Positions 1-7,575 of a stretch of 17,525 bases of DNA are shown piece after piece. How positions within the stretch are numbered: position 1 is the stretch's first letter; each line of letters starts with the position of its first letter. Made by a program: the position numbers and the translations under genes. A model generated the notes under the pieces. That model saw only the letters and a program-made list of their open reading frames with translations, had not been told where the DNA came from and made no database searches. Source of the stretch: TMED14 sp965657195 (GTDB taxonomy: Bacteria > Bacteroidota > Bacteroidia > Flavobacteriales > Schleiferiaceae); assembly GCA_965657195.1 (NCBI GenBank), contig CBFHNK010000034.1, positions 1 to 17,525 on the forward strand. The letters run 5' to 3'.

Positions 1-327
1 GACGGCCAAATCGTGACCGGAACGAATCAAGAGAACGCGTCCTACCCGATCGGAATTTGCGCGGAGCGCGTAGCACTTTCGGCAGTCAACAGTATTGCAC
101 CCGGTGCGCAAATCGTCGAAATGGCGGTGACCTACCGCCCGAGCAGCGGCCCAGGACACACTCCACTTGCACCCTGCGGAATGTGCCGCCAAGCCCTCGT
201 CGAACAGCACGTGCGGCAAAAAGGCGCTCTCGGACTTGTGCTGGCCGCCGAAGCAGGCCCCGTTTGGCTGGTGGGCAACGCCAGCGACCTACTGCCCCTC
301 GCCTTCACTCCTTCAGACCTCGACTAA
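1..327 (+). CDS. cdd: Cytidine deaminase, 3' part (5' end outside window)
   Basis: Zinc-dependent hydrolytic deamination of cytidine/deoxycytidine to uridine/deoxyuridine in cytosolic pyrimidine salvage. The frame is open from base 1, so the N-terminus lies upstream of the window; 108 codons are visible. The segment NQENASYPIGICAERVA holds the substrate-binding and catalytic part: the Cys of CAE is the first zinc ligand (codon at 58-60) and its Glu the proton shuttle. PCGMCRQ supplies the other two zinc Cys. Three Cys ligands are typical of the tetrameric, roughly 130-160 residue enzymes of Gram-positives and Bacteroidota. The TAA stop overlaps the next gene's ATG (TAATG), so the two are probably translated as a coupled pair. 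Family assignment is firm; the precise start cannot be seen. Confidence 0.93.
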   Translation, partial: DGQIVTGTNQENASYPIGICAERVALSAVNSIAPGAQIVEMAVTYRPSSGPGHTPLAPCGMCRQALVEQHVRQKGALGLVLAAEAGPVWLVGNASDLLPLAFTPSDLD

Positions 328-1466
328 TGTTTGCGCCTGCAGGACTCAGCATTTTTGCCGAGATGACGGCGCTCGCACAACGCTACGGAGCGCTCAACCT
401 CGCCCAGGGGTTTCCGGAATTTGGCCCTGACCCCGAACTCATTGCCGCCTTTCACCGCGCCTTGGACGGGGAATCCGCGCAGTACGCCCCCATGCCAGGG
501 CTACTAAGGCTGCGCGAGGCGATCGCGGCCGACCAGTTACGGCGCAATGCAACCGCGTACGACCCCCTGCATGAAGTCACCGTGGTTCCCGGGGCGACCT
601 TAGGGATCTTTTCGGCCATCCAGGCTCTGTGCGGCCCTGGAGACGAAGTCATTTTACTCGAGCCCGCCTACGATTCCTACCATCCCGCGGTGGTGATGGC
701 GGGTTCGGTACCCGTAGCGGTTCCGCTTGAAATTGCCAGAGAGAATGTCGGGGTCAATTGGGATGCACTGACCGCCGCAGTGACCGCACGAACCAGAATG
801 ATCGTGGTGAACACCCCGCACAATCCAACGGGAATGGTCTGGACCCACCAAGACTGGGCAGAGCTCGCAGCGCGCATTCCTGAACATGTGGTGGTTTTGA
901 GCGACGAAGTCTACGAAACTATGGTGTTTGACGGGGCTTCGTTGGCCAGTCCCCACCACCACCCGAGCTTGCGGCACCGAAGCCTGCGTGCGCTGAGCTT
1001 CGGAAAAACCTACCACGTAACCGGCTGGAAGCTCGGCGTAGTCCTGGCCCCCGAAAACCTCAGCCTTCGAATTCGTACGGCGTACCAGTTCATCGCGTTC
1101 TCGGCGTCAACGCCCGCCCAGCACGCCGTGGCCGACTTTCTTGAGTCGCGCCCCGACTACCCCAACCACCTCGCTGATTTTTTTCAAGCAAAGCGCGACC
1201 TGCTCGCCGCATCACTGGCAGAGAGTGGATTTCAACCGCTTCACTGCGCGGGGAGCTACTTTCTCTTGGTGGACTATTCCGCGGTGAGTGACCGCGCGGA
1301 TCGGGAATTTGCCGAACAGCTTACGCGAGAGGCGGGCGTAGCTACAGTTCCGCTGAGCCCGTTTTACAGGGTTCCGCCCAAAGAAAACCGCATGCTGAGG
1401 ATGTGCTTTGCAAAAGATGACGCCACGTTGCGTGAGGCAGGTCACCGACTCCGCACCTGGAAGTGA
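327..1466 (+). CDS. PLP-dependent class I/II aminotransferase (methionine/KMTB aminotransferase type)
   Basis: Fold-type I aminotransferase of 379 aa, most like the YbdL/methionine aminotransferase group that interconverts 2-keto-4-methylthiobutyrate (and aromatic keto acids) with the amino acids. Landmarks in order: NLAQGFPEF near residue 25, NTPHNPTG, LSDEVYE (Asp for the pyridine N), SFGKTYHVTGWKLG with Lys227 as the PLP Schiff-base lysine, and RMCFAKDD near the end with the carboxylate-binding Arg. I chose ATG 327 because it overlaps the cdd stop and gives the normal N-terminus (MFAPAGLSIFAEM); the frame is open further upstream but that part is out-of-frame cdd. The cytosolic role is inferred to be methionine salvage or amino-acid transamination. 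Substrate cannot be fixed from sequence; kynurenine aminotransferases look similar. Confidence 0.9.
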   Translation: MFAPAGLSIFAEMTALAQRYGALNLAQGFPEFGPDPELIAAFHRALDGESAQYAPMPGLLRLREAIAADQLRRNATAYDPLHEVTVVPGATLGIFSAIQALCGPGDEVILLEPAYDSYHPAVVMAGSVPVAVPLEIARENVGVNWDALTAAVTARTRMIVVNTPHNPTGMVWTHQDWAELAARIPEHVVVLSDEVYETMVFDGASLASPHHHPSLRHRSLRALSFGKTYHVTGWKLGVVLAPENLSLRIRTAYQFIAFSASTPAQHAVADFLESRPDYPNHLADFFQAKRDLLAASLAESGFQPLHCAGSYFLLVDYSAVSDRADREFAEQLTREAGVATVPLSPFYRVPPKENRMLRMCFAKDDATLREAGHRLRTWK

Positions 1467-1482
1467 TCGTAACTTTACGATC
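1465..1482. promoter_or_regulatory. Perfect palindrome overlapping a -7-like box, upstream of the HMA-MauE gene
   Basis: GATCGTAA-CT-TTACGATC: 8-bp perfect arms around 2 bp. It fills the gap between the aminotransferase TGA (1464-1466) and the ATG at 1483. Inside it, TAACTTTA (1470-1477) resembles the Bacteroidota -7 box TAnnTTTG and ends 5 nt before the ATG. The layout fits a repressor operator on a promoter, possibly metal-responsive given the gene downstream; that link is inference. No -33 TTG is obvious. Confidence 0.5.
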
Positions 1483-2208
1483 ATGAGCAATCCCCGAATT
1501 TTTACAATCGACGGCATGCACTGCGGAAGCTGTGTAGCCCGAATTACCAATACCGTAAAAGCCAATCCCTCAGTTCTCACTGTGACTGTCGATTTGGCCG
1601 CGGGCCAGATGGAAGTTCGGGCTGAAGACCACCTTACCAACAGCGAAATCACCGACCTCGTGGCCTCTGCAGGAGCCTACACCGCACAAGCCATCACTGC
1701 AGCAAAGCCTGCTGCGCCAGCCGCAGAACCTGAATCGCGAAGTTTTTGGGCGACCTACCGCCCGCTGTTTACCCTAGTCGCCTTGCTAGCGCTGGTACCC
1801 GCGCTATCGCTCGGCGATTCGCTGACTGCCCACACCTGGATGCGCTGGTTTATGGCTGGATTCTTTTTAAGCTTTAGCTACTTCAAACTTCTTGACATCA
1901 AGTCATTTGCTGACTCGTACCGCATGTACGATTGGATCGCCAAGGTGGTTCCGGCTTGGGGCCTTGCCTACCCTTTTGTGGAGCTTGGCCTCGGGCTGGC
2001 CTATGCCGCGGATTGGGCTCCGACCGCCACCAACTGGATTACGCTTGTTCTAATGCTGGTCGGTGCGGGCGGCGTCATCCAGAGCAACCTTCAAAAAAAG
2101 TCGATTCGCTGCGCGTGCCTCGGAACCGTGTTCAAGCTACCCATGAGCACCGTCACCGTTGTTGAAGACCTGAGTATGGCCGCAATGGCGGCGTGGATGA
2201 TCCTGTAG
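1483..2208 (+). CDS. HMA-domain protein fused to a MauE/DoxX-like membrane domain
   Basis: 241 aa. Residues 1-70 are a heavy-metal-associated domain with the metal-binding loop GMHCGSC (Cys14, Cys17), as in CopZ-type copper chaperones and P-type ATPase N-termini. An Ala/Pro-rich linker (about 71-86) leads to four or five membrane helices (about 94-110, 118-136, 157-176, 184-200, 222-241), similar to MauE/DoxX-family redox-associated membrane proteins. A CACLGT motif (Cys210, Cys212) before the last helix is the family's conserved Cys pair. The sequence suggests a membrane protein that receives a soft metal (probably Cu+) on the HMA domain, or couples it to thiol redox chemistry; the actual function is not known to me. 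I chose ATG 1483 over an upstream ATG at 1408 because the latter adds 25 residues that overlap the aminotransferase and lie before the palindrome. Confidence 0.85.
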   Translation: MSNPRIFTIDGMHCGSCVARITNTVKANPSVLTVTVDLAAGQMEVRAEDHLTNSEITDLVASAGAYTAQAITAAKPAAPAAEPESRSFWATYRPLFTLVALLALVPALSLGDSLTAHTWMRWFMAGFFLSFSYFKLLDIKSFADSYRMYDWIAKVVPAWGLAYPFVELGLGLAYAADWAPTATNWITLVLMLVGAGGVIQSNLQKKSIRCACLGTVFKLPMSTVTVVEDLSMAAMAAWMIL

Positions 2209-2211
2209 CTA

Positions 2212-2243
2212 CTGGTTGCTTGCGGCTTGCTTTGGGTTTCTGA
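2212..2243. repeat. Degenerate repeat words (CTGGTTGCTTG type) between convergent genes
   Basis: The 35-bp gap after the HMA-MauE stop consists of related words: CTGGTTGCTTG at 2212-2222, then CGGCTTGC and GGGTTTCTGAT. The same 11-mer occurs exactly at 12721-12731, also next to GTTTCTGG words. It looks like a relic of a dispersed short-repeat family. Confidence 0.4.
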
Positions 2244-2257
2244 TTAACAGTCAGAAA
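2237..2257. terminator. Hairpin at the convergent gene ends (weak terminator candidate)
   Basis: TTTCTGA (2237-2243) pairs perfectly with TCAGAAA (2251-2257) around a 7-nt loop that contains the acs stop codon. The stem is A/T-rich and has no following T-run on either strand, so termination is uncertain. Confidence 0.3.
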
Positions 2258-4169
2258 ACCTGCTACCTTGAGCAATTTCATCCACCACCGACGGATCGAG
2301 CAGCGTCGTCGTATCACCCAAGTTGGACGTTTCTCCTTCAGCGATTTTTCGCAGAATTCGCCGCATAATCTTGCCCGAACGCGTTTTAGGTAGTCCGCTG
2401 ACAAACTGAATTTGGTCGGGCTTGGCGATGGGCCCAATTACCCGGCTCACGGTGGCCAAAATATCTTGACGGGTTAAGTCTTCGTCATCGTGGTAACCCT
2501 GGTACACGACGTAGGCGTATATGCCTTGGCCTTTGATGTCGTGCGGAAACCCGACTACCGCCGATTCCACCACTCCCGCGTGCATATTGAGGGCGTTCTC
2601 GACCTCGGCGGTTCCGATGCGGTGCCCGCTCACGTTGAGCACGTCGTCTACACGTCCGGTGATTCGGTAGTGGCCGTCTTCGTCGCGCAAGCAACCGTCT
2701 CCCGTGAAGTACAGACCGGGATAGGTGCTGAAGTAGGTCTGTCGGCAGCGTTCGTGATCTCCGTATGTAGTGCGCAGCATTCCGGGCCACGGCTTGCGAA
2801 TGCACAGATTTCCGCTCACCCCGTTACCGTGGATTTCGGAACCTTGTTCATCAACCAGCAGCGGCTCCACGCCAGGCATGGGAAGCGTGGCAAACGTGGC
2901 TTTCGCCGGCGTAACCCCGGCAAGGTTGGTGATGAGCATCCCACCGGTCTCGGTCTGCCACCAGGTGTCGATGATGGGGCATTTGCCTTTGCCGATGTGC
3001 GTATCGTACCAGTTCCACGCCTCTTCGTTAATGGGCTCACCAACGGTTCCGAGCACCTTCAGACTGTCCAGCTTCTTGCCACGAAGGGACTCCTCGCCAA
3101 ATCCCATCAAGCTTCGAATGGCGGTCGGAGCCGTGTACAAAATATTCACCTGGTGGCGGTCCACGATGTCCCAAAAACGTCCGGCATCGGGCCACGTGGG
3201 CACGCCTTCAAACATCAGCGTGGTGGCTCCAGCACTCAACGGACCATAGATCAGGTAGCTGTGCCCTGTAATCCAACCAATGTCAGCCGTACAGAAATGA
3301 ACTTGGCCAGGTTGGTACTGAAAGGCGTTGACAAACGTGTAAGTCGTCCACACCATGTATCCGGCACAGGTGTGCACAACACCTTTGGGCTTGCCGGTAG
3401 ATCCGCTAGTATACAAAATGAACAGCATGTCCTCGGCGTCCATCGTCTCGGCTTCTACAAACGGGTTTCCCATAGACTCGACCCTCTTGATCTCGTCCTC
3501 CCACCACACATCGCGGCCTTTGATCATTGAAACAGGCGTTCGGGTGTGCGTCGACACGATGACTTTTTCGACCGAGGGGCACGCCATGATGGCATCGTCC
3601 ACCACCGATTTGAGCGGAATTACTTTGGCTCCGCGGTACGCTCCGTCGCAGGTAACCACCAGTTTAGCGTGTGCATCGTTAATTCGGTCTGCGATAGATT
3701 GGGCACTGAATCCGCCAAATACGACCGAGTGGACTGCGCCAATTCGGGCACAAGCGAGCACCGCAATGGCTAGTTCCGGAATCATTCCCATGTACAAACA
3801 TACCCGGTCTCCTTTTTTAACTCCATTGTTTTTAAGCACTTGGGCAAACTGCATCACTTTAAAGTGGAGTTCGCGGTACGAGAGAACGCGAGCGTGGTCA
3901 CTCGGATCGTTGGGTTCAAAAATCAATGCAGGTTGGTCTCCGCGGGCGTCGAGGTGCCGGTCCAGGCAATTCTCGGTAATGTTGAGTTGGGCGCCTTTAA
4001 ACCATTCAATTCGAGGCTCCTCAAAATTCCAATCCAACACTTTATCCCATTTGCGCTTCCAGCGAAAGTGCTCGGCAACACCGCTCCAAAATGCCTCAGG
4101 GTCATTCGCCGCGGCCTGGTAGGCGTTGAGGTACTGGTCGTAGGTCCGGACTTGATAGGGATAATTCAT
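2244..4169 (-). CDS. acs: Acetyl-CoA synthetase (AMP-forming)
   Basis: 641 aa, close to the usual 645-655. It activates acetate with ATP to acetyl-AMP, then transfers it to CoA, feeding acetate into the TCA cycle or lipid synthesis in the cytosol. Landmarks: the adenylate-forming signature YTSGSTGKPKG (252-262) and TWWQTETGG (401-409), whose Trp closes the acetate pocket and separates acetyl- from longer acyl-CoA synthetases. Further on are GRVDDVLNVSGHRIG at the hinge to the C-terminal domain, and TRSGKIMRR with the catalytic, potentially acetylatable Lys600. The start MNYPYQVRTY is preceded by TAATTTG (4175-4181), a one-base-short -7 box. It is divergent from the DUF6702 gene and stands alone as a transcription unit; its end is convergent with the HMA-MauE gene. 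Confidence 0.96.
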   Translation of the reverse strand: MNYPYQVRTYDQYLNAYQAAANDPEAFWSGVAEHFRWKRKWDKVLDWNFEEPRIEWFKGAQLNITENCLDRHLDARGDQPALIFEPNDPSDHARVLSYRELHFKVMQFAQVLKNNGVKKGDRVCLYMGMIPELAIAVLACARIGAVHSVVFGGFSAQSIADRINDAHAKLVVTCDGAYRGAKVIPLKSVVDDAIMACPSVEKVIVSTHTRTPVSMIKGRDVWWEDEIKRVESMGNPFVEAETMDAEDMLFILYTSGSTGKPKGVVHTCAGYMVWTTYTFVNAFQYQPGQVHFCTADIGWITGHSYLIYGPLSAGATTLMFEGVPTWPDAGRFWDIVDRHQVNILYTAPTAIRSLMGFGEESLRGKKLDSLKVLGTVGEPINEEAWNWYDTHIGKGKCPIIDTWWQTETGGMLITNLAGVTPAKATFATLPMPGVEPLLVDEQGSEIHGNGVSGNLCIRKPWPGMLRTTYGDHERCRQTYFSTYPGLYFTGDGCLRDEDGHYRITGRVDDVLNVSGHRIGTAEVENALNMHAGVVESAVVGFPHDIKGQGIYAYVVYQGYHDDEDLTRQDILATVSRVIGPIAKPDQIQFVSGLPKTRSGKIMRRILRKIAEGETSNLGDTTTLLDPSVVDEIAQGSRFSDC

Positions 4170-4204
4170 CGCTACAAATTAGGAAATGTTTAGGTTTGCA
4201 ACCT
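4170..4204. promoter_or_regulatory. Compact divergent promoter region, acs / DUF6702
   Basis: Only 35 bp separate the two start codons. Toward DUF6702, TAGGTTTG (4191-4198) matches TAnnTTTG and ends 6 nt before GTG 4205. Toward acs, TAATTTG (complement of 4175-4181) lies 5 nt before the ATG, with a TTG (complement of 4199-4201) 17 bp upstream as -33 element. An inverted repeat AGGTT-TGC-AACCT (4192-4204) overlaps the DUF6702 -7 box and the acs -33, so one bound protein could affect both promoters (inference). Confidence 0.55.
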
Positions 4205-4678
4205 GTGCGAACGCGTATCCTTACCCCATTTCTGTGGCTCCTCATTGCCCTTTTTTGTGCTGCGGACCACCCCATGCACCTCGCATCGCACGAAATCACC
4301 GTGGGCCCGAAGCGCAGTGAGTGGGTCGTCCGGCTTTTTACCGACGACCTCGAAGACGCCATTTCAGCCTCTTTGGGCGGAACCAAAGTCCGCCTCGAAC
4401 GCCCTGAAGGGCGCAGCCAAGTCGAGAATTATGTGCGCAGCAAACTCACCATATTCCGAGGTCGCAAGGCGCTTGACCTGCACATCGATGGTTTTACCTA
4501 CCAACCTGACGCGGTCGAAATTCGAATGCACGTCGACGGTGGACTTCCGCTCAGCATCACCGACCGGCTTTTGCACGATCGATTTGATGACCAGCGAAAC
4601 GTCTACTTCGTCCGTGGCCCCAAGGGCCGTCTTGATGCCGTAAGTACGTCTGCCAATCCTAAAATTGAATTGCGTTGA
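4205..4678 (+). CDS. DUF6702 family exported protein
   Basis: 157 aa from GTG 4205. An N-terminal signal peptide (MRTRILTPFLWLLIALFCAA) is followed by a His-rich start of the mature protein, HPMHLASHEI, and a beta-rich domain with the family-typical RLFTDDLEDAIS segment. The mature protein should be periplasmic or outer-membrane facing. The function of DUF6702 is unknown to me; the clustered His residues and the HupE-like neighbour suggest metal binding (inference). A TTG at 4196 would add three residues but lies within the -7 box TAGGTTTG, so GTG 4205 is preferred. The stop overlaps the HupE start by 4 bp (TTGA), implying translational coupling. Confidence 0.8.
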   Translation: MRTRILTPFLWLLIALFCAADHPMHLASHEITVGPKRSEWVVRLFTDDLEDAISASLGGTKVRLERPEGRSQVENYVRSKLTIFRGRKALDLHIDGFTYQPDAVEIRMHVDGGLPLSITDRLLHDRFDDQRNVYFVRGPKGRLDAVSTSANPKIELR

Positions 4679-5262
4679 ACATACCTTCTTTTGCCGAATT
4701 GGGCTTCTACCACATCCTGGATGCAGCCGCATGGGACCACTTACTTTTTGTGGCGGCCCTCATTGCGCCGTTTGCGCCGCGCGATTTCAAACTTTGGCTT
4801 TCTGCCCTCACCGCCTTCACCTTTGGGCACACGTTGGCCATGGCAGGCCAAGTGGCACTAAAAGCGCCGCTCAATGAGCAACTTGTCGAAGGGGCTGTCT
4901 TGGTAACTCTGATTTTTACGGCAGGGCGTGTAGTCTGGTTCAAGGGGGCTCCGAAATCGAGTCGTCGGGGCTGGCTTGGCCCTGAACTCGCAGTGGCTGC
5001 GTTGTTTGGAGTAGTGCACGGCCTGGCCTTCGCCAAGGACCTCGGGCCCTTGCTCCCCTCTGACGCTGGGGCGCTTTGGGCCGCCTGGGGCTGGTTTGCG
5101 GGCGGAATCGAGCTCGGACAACTCAGCGTCGTCGCCGCAGTCTTTGTCGTTCGCTGGATGGCATCTACCCGTGGCTTCTCGCCCAAAGATTTTGCCCTGG
5201 CCTTGGGGGCGTTAACCCTTGGCATTTCGCTACATTTGGCATCTCAATGGTATTTGGCATGA
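4675..5262 (+). CDS. HupE/UreJ_2-family membrane protein
   Basis: 195 aa, about six membrane helices. Conserved His/Asp motifs are placed as in HupE/UreJ_2 proteins: FYHILDAAAWDHLLF (His13, Asp21, His22), TAFTFGHTLAMA (His52) and FGVVHGLAFA (His115). Classical HupE/UreJ proteins are nickel/cobalt permeases for hydrogenase or urease; the _2 subfamily in Bacteroidota lacks such enzymes nearby and its substrate is not established. The start is TTG 4675, forced by the 4-bp overlap with the DUF6702 stop and by the absence of an earlier in-frame codon giving a sensible N-terminus. Its TGA stop overlaps the peptidase ATG (ATGA). Transport of a divalent metal across the inner membrane is the likely role, by family only. 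Confidence 0.82.
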   Translation: MNIPSFAELGFYHILDAAAWDHLLFVAALIAPFAPRDFKLWLSALTAFTFGHTLAMAGQVALKAPLNEQLVEGAVLVTLIFTAGRVVWFKGAPKSSRRGWLGPELAVAALFGVVHGLAFAKDLGPLLPSDAGALWAAWGWFAGGIELGQLSVVAAVFVVRWMASTRGFSPKDFALALGALTLGISLHLASQWYLA

Positions 5263-7559
5263 AAAACTCCATCCTTTTCGCGACTGCGACCGCGGTCCTA
5301 CTCAACGTCAGTGCAATCGCACAGCACGTTCCGGCCGACCGCTTGGCGCACAGCAAATTTCGCCAGCTCGAGCAAGAACTGCCCACCCCCAACAGCTACC
5401 GCAATGCCGCGGGGGCTCCCGGGCACGCCTACTACCAAAACCGCGCGGACTACGACATCCAACTGACCTTGGACGAGAAAACCCACCGCATCACCGGAAC
5501 CGAGTGGATCACCTACCGCAACAACAGTCCAGACGCCCTCACCTACCTGTGGGTGCAGCTTGACCAGAACATGCGCAAACCTGGATCCATGACCGACCAG
5601 AGCCGCAAAGGATCGTTGCCATCATCGATTACTCCAGAACAGGTTCAGGACCGCTACATCGACAAGTTTGAGGGCGGATTCAATGTTACCGAAGTCAAGT
5701 CGTCAAATGGCGCCAAACTCCCGTACACGATCAACAACACCATGATGCGTGTGGACCTACCCACGGCCCTGGCCCCCGGACAAAGCGTCAAGTTCTACGT
5801 AGCGTGGAACTACCTGGTCAACGACCGCATGAAAGACGGCGGCCGCAGCGGATACGAGCACTTCGACGAGGAGGGCAACACGCTCTACACCATTGCCCAG
5901 TTCTTTCCGCGCATGGCGGTGTACGGCGACAACGTCGGCTGGCAGCACAAGCAGTTCTTGGGCTCGGGCGAATTCACGCTTCCTTTTGGCGACTACAAGG
6001 TGGCTATTACGGTTCCGAGCGACCACATTGTCGCGGCGACCGGAACCCTGACCAACGAGTCAAGCGTACTCACTGCCACGCAGCGCCAACGTCTTGCGAC
6101 GGCGCGCAAGACCACAGACAAGCCCGTCATCATTGCCACCGAAGCCGAGGCACGCGAACGCGAAAAGACCAAGGCCAGCAGCACCAAAACATGGATGTTC
6201 AGTGCAGCCAACGTGCGTGACTTTGCCTTTGCTACGAGCCGCAAGTTCATTTGGGACGCCATGGCCGTCAAAGTGGGCAACCGCACTACCCTGGCCGAAT
6301 CGTTCTACCCCAAAGAAGGCAACCCCTTGTGGGAACAGTATTCGACCCGCGCCGTCGCGCAAACCATTGAGACGTACTCGAAGTACACCGTAGACTACCC
6401 CTACGAGCGCGCCATTTCGGTGCACACCAAAGACATTGGCATGGAGTACCCCATGATCTGCTTCAACGGTGGCCGCCCGGATCCCGACGGAACCTATTCC
6501 GAAGCCACCAAATACGGCATGATCAGCGTAATCATTCACGAGGTGGGCCACAACTTCTTTCCTATGATCATCAACAGCGACGAGCGCCAGTGGACGTGGA
6601 TGGACGAAGGCCTCAACACGTTCGTACAGTACCTCACCGAGCAAGAGTGGGACGTCAACTACCCGTCGCGACGCGGTCCCGCCGACAAAATCGTGGACTA
6701 CATGCGTTCGCCGGCGCTGAATATGGTTCCGATTATGACCAATTCAGAAAGCATTTTGCAGTTTGGCAACAACGCCTACGGCAAACCAGCTACGGCACTC
6801 AATATTTTGCGCGAAACCGTGATGGGCCGCGAACTTTTTGATCACGCGTTCAAAACCTACTGCACCCGCTGGGCATTCAAGCATCCTGCCCCCGCCGACT
6901 TCTTTCGTTCGATGGAAGATGCGAGTGGCGTAGACCTCGACTGGTTCTGGCGCGGATGGTTCTACACGACTGAGGCCGTGGACCAAGATTTGGCCAAGGT
7001 TCGCATCGCTTCGGTTCCGAGCCTTGACCCGGCCACCATTGAAGCCCAGCGCCGTGCCAAGGACGAGGCCGAATTCAAAGGCTTCATCGGAAACCAGCGC
7101 AACGAGACCAGCAACCGTCCGACTAAGGTTGACAAAGACCCCGCCTACCGTGATTTCTACACCAGCGAATACAACCGCTACGCTGTGTCTAAGTCTGACC
7201 TAAAGCGCTTGGCTGCACTGAAGCCTGGCCCTGAGGGATTCTTGCACGAAATCACAGTCAAGAACGCAGGCGGACTCATCATGCCCGTGGTTGTGCGCTA
7301 CGCATTCGCCGACGGAACCGAGCACGTCGAGCGCTGGCCCGCCGAAATTTGGATCAAGAACGAACAAGAGTTCACCAAGACGATCTACTTGCCTAAAAAG
7401 GCGGTATCCATCGAACTCGATCCGCTTCACGAGGTGGCTGACATCGACCGCACGAACAACGGCTGGGGTATTTCGGCTGACGAGTACCTTGAAGCGTTGC
7501 CCAAACCCACGGGTGCAGAACGCTGGCGGAGCAATCCGATGCGCGACGCACGCAACTAG
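5259..7559 (+). CDS. M1-family zinc metallopeptidase, exported
   Basis: 766 aa with a signal peptide (MKNSILFATATAVLLNVSAIAQ). An N-terminal beta domain (YDIQLTLDEKTHRITGTEWITY) precedes the gluzincin catalytic domain. HEVGH (His427, Glu428, His431) plus Glu450 in WMDEGLNTF make the HEXXH-x18-E zinc site. The exopeptidase loop, GAMEN in aminopeptidase N, reads IGMEYPM about 40 residues before. A C-terminal beta-sandwich-like region follows residue ~650. It probably trims peptides in the periplasm or at the cell surface. ATG 5259 gives a clean signal peptide and overlaps the HupE stop. ATG 5247, four codons upstream, sits 8 nt after TACATTTG (5231-5238), a possible internal promoter, so the start is not certain. 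The open frame before that is HupE read out of frame. Confidence 0.92.
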   Translation: MKNSILFATATAVLLNVSAIAQHVPADRLAHSKFRQLEQELPTPNSYRNAAGAPGHAYYQNRADYDIQLTLDEKTHRITGTEWITYRNNSPDALTYLWVQLDQNMRKPGSMTDQSRKGSLPSSITPEQVQDRYIDKFEGGFNVTEVKSSNGAKLPYTINNTMMRVDLPTALAPGQSVKFYVAWNYLVNDRMKDGGRSGYEHFDEEGNTLYTIAQFFPRMAVYGDNVGWQHKQFLGSGEFTLPFGDYKVAITVPSDHIVAATGTLTNESSVLTATQRQRLATARKTTDKPVIIATEAEAREREKTKASSTKTWMFSAANVRDFAFATSRKFIWDAMAVKVGNRTTLAESFYPKEGNPLWEQYSTRAVAQTIETYSKYTVDYPYERAISVHTKDIGMEYPMICFNGGRPDPDGTYSEATKYGMISVIIHEVGHNFFPMIINSDERQWTWMDEGLNTFVQYLTEQEWDVNYPSRRGPADKIVDYMRSPALNMVPIMTNSESILQFGNNAYGKPATALNILRETVMGRELFDHAFKTYCTRWAFKHPAPADFFRSMEDASGVDLDWFWRGWFYTTEAVDQDLAKVRIASVPSLDPATIEAQRRAKDEAEFKGFIGNQRNETSNRPTKVDKDPAYRDFYTSEYNRYAVSKSDLKRLAALKPGPEGFLHEITVKNAGGLIMPVVVRYAFADGTEHVERWPAEIWIKNEQEFTKTIYLPKKAVSIELDPLHEVADIDRTNNGWGISADEYLEALPKPTGAERWRSNPMRDARN

Positions 7560-7563
7560 GGCC

Positions 7564-7571
7564 TAATTTTG
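7564..7571 (+). promoter_or_regulatory. -7 box for the DUF3347 lipoprotein gene
   Basis: TAATTTTG is an exact TAnnTTTG match lying in the 16-bp gap after the peptidase stop. It ends 4 nt before ATG 7576, so the mRNA would be leaderless. No clear -33 TTG is visible. Confidence 0.5.
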
Positions 7572-7575
7572 GGGC

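Noticed and set aside
1408..1482. ATG 1408 as the start of the HMA-MauE protein
   Set aside because: It lies within the aminotransferase gene and before the palindrome; the HMA domain begins right after ATG 1483.
2490..3530. 346-codon open frame on the plus strand opposite acs
   Set aside because: It is complementary to well-conserved acs coding sequence, has no recognisable domain, and is expected by chance opposite GC-rich genes.
5076..5258. Upstream extension of the M1 peptidase frame
   Set aside because: It overlaps the HupE gene out of frame, and the signal peptide begins at ATG 5259 (or 5247).
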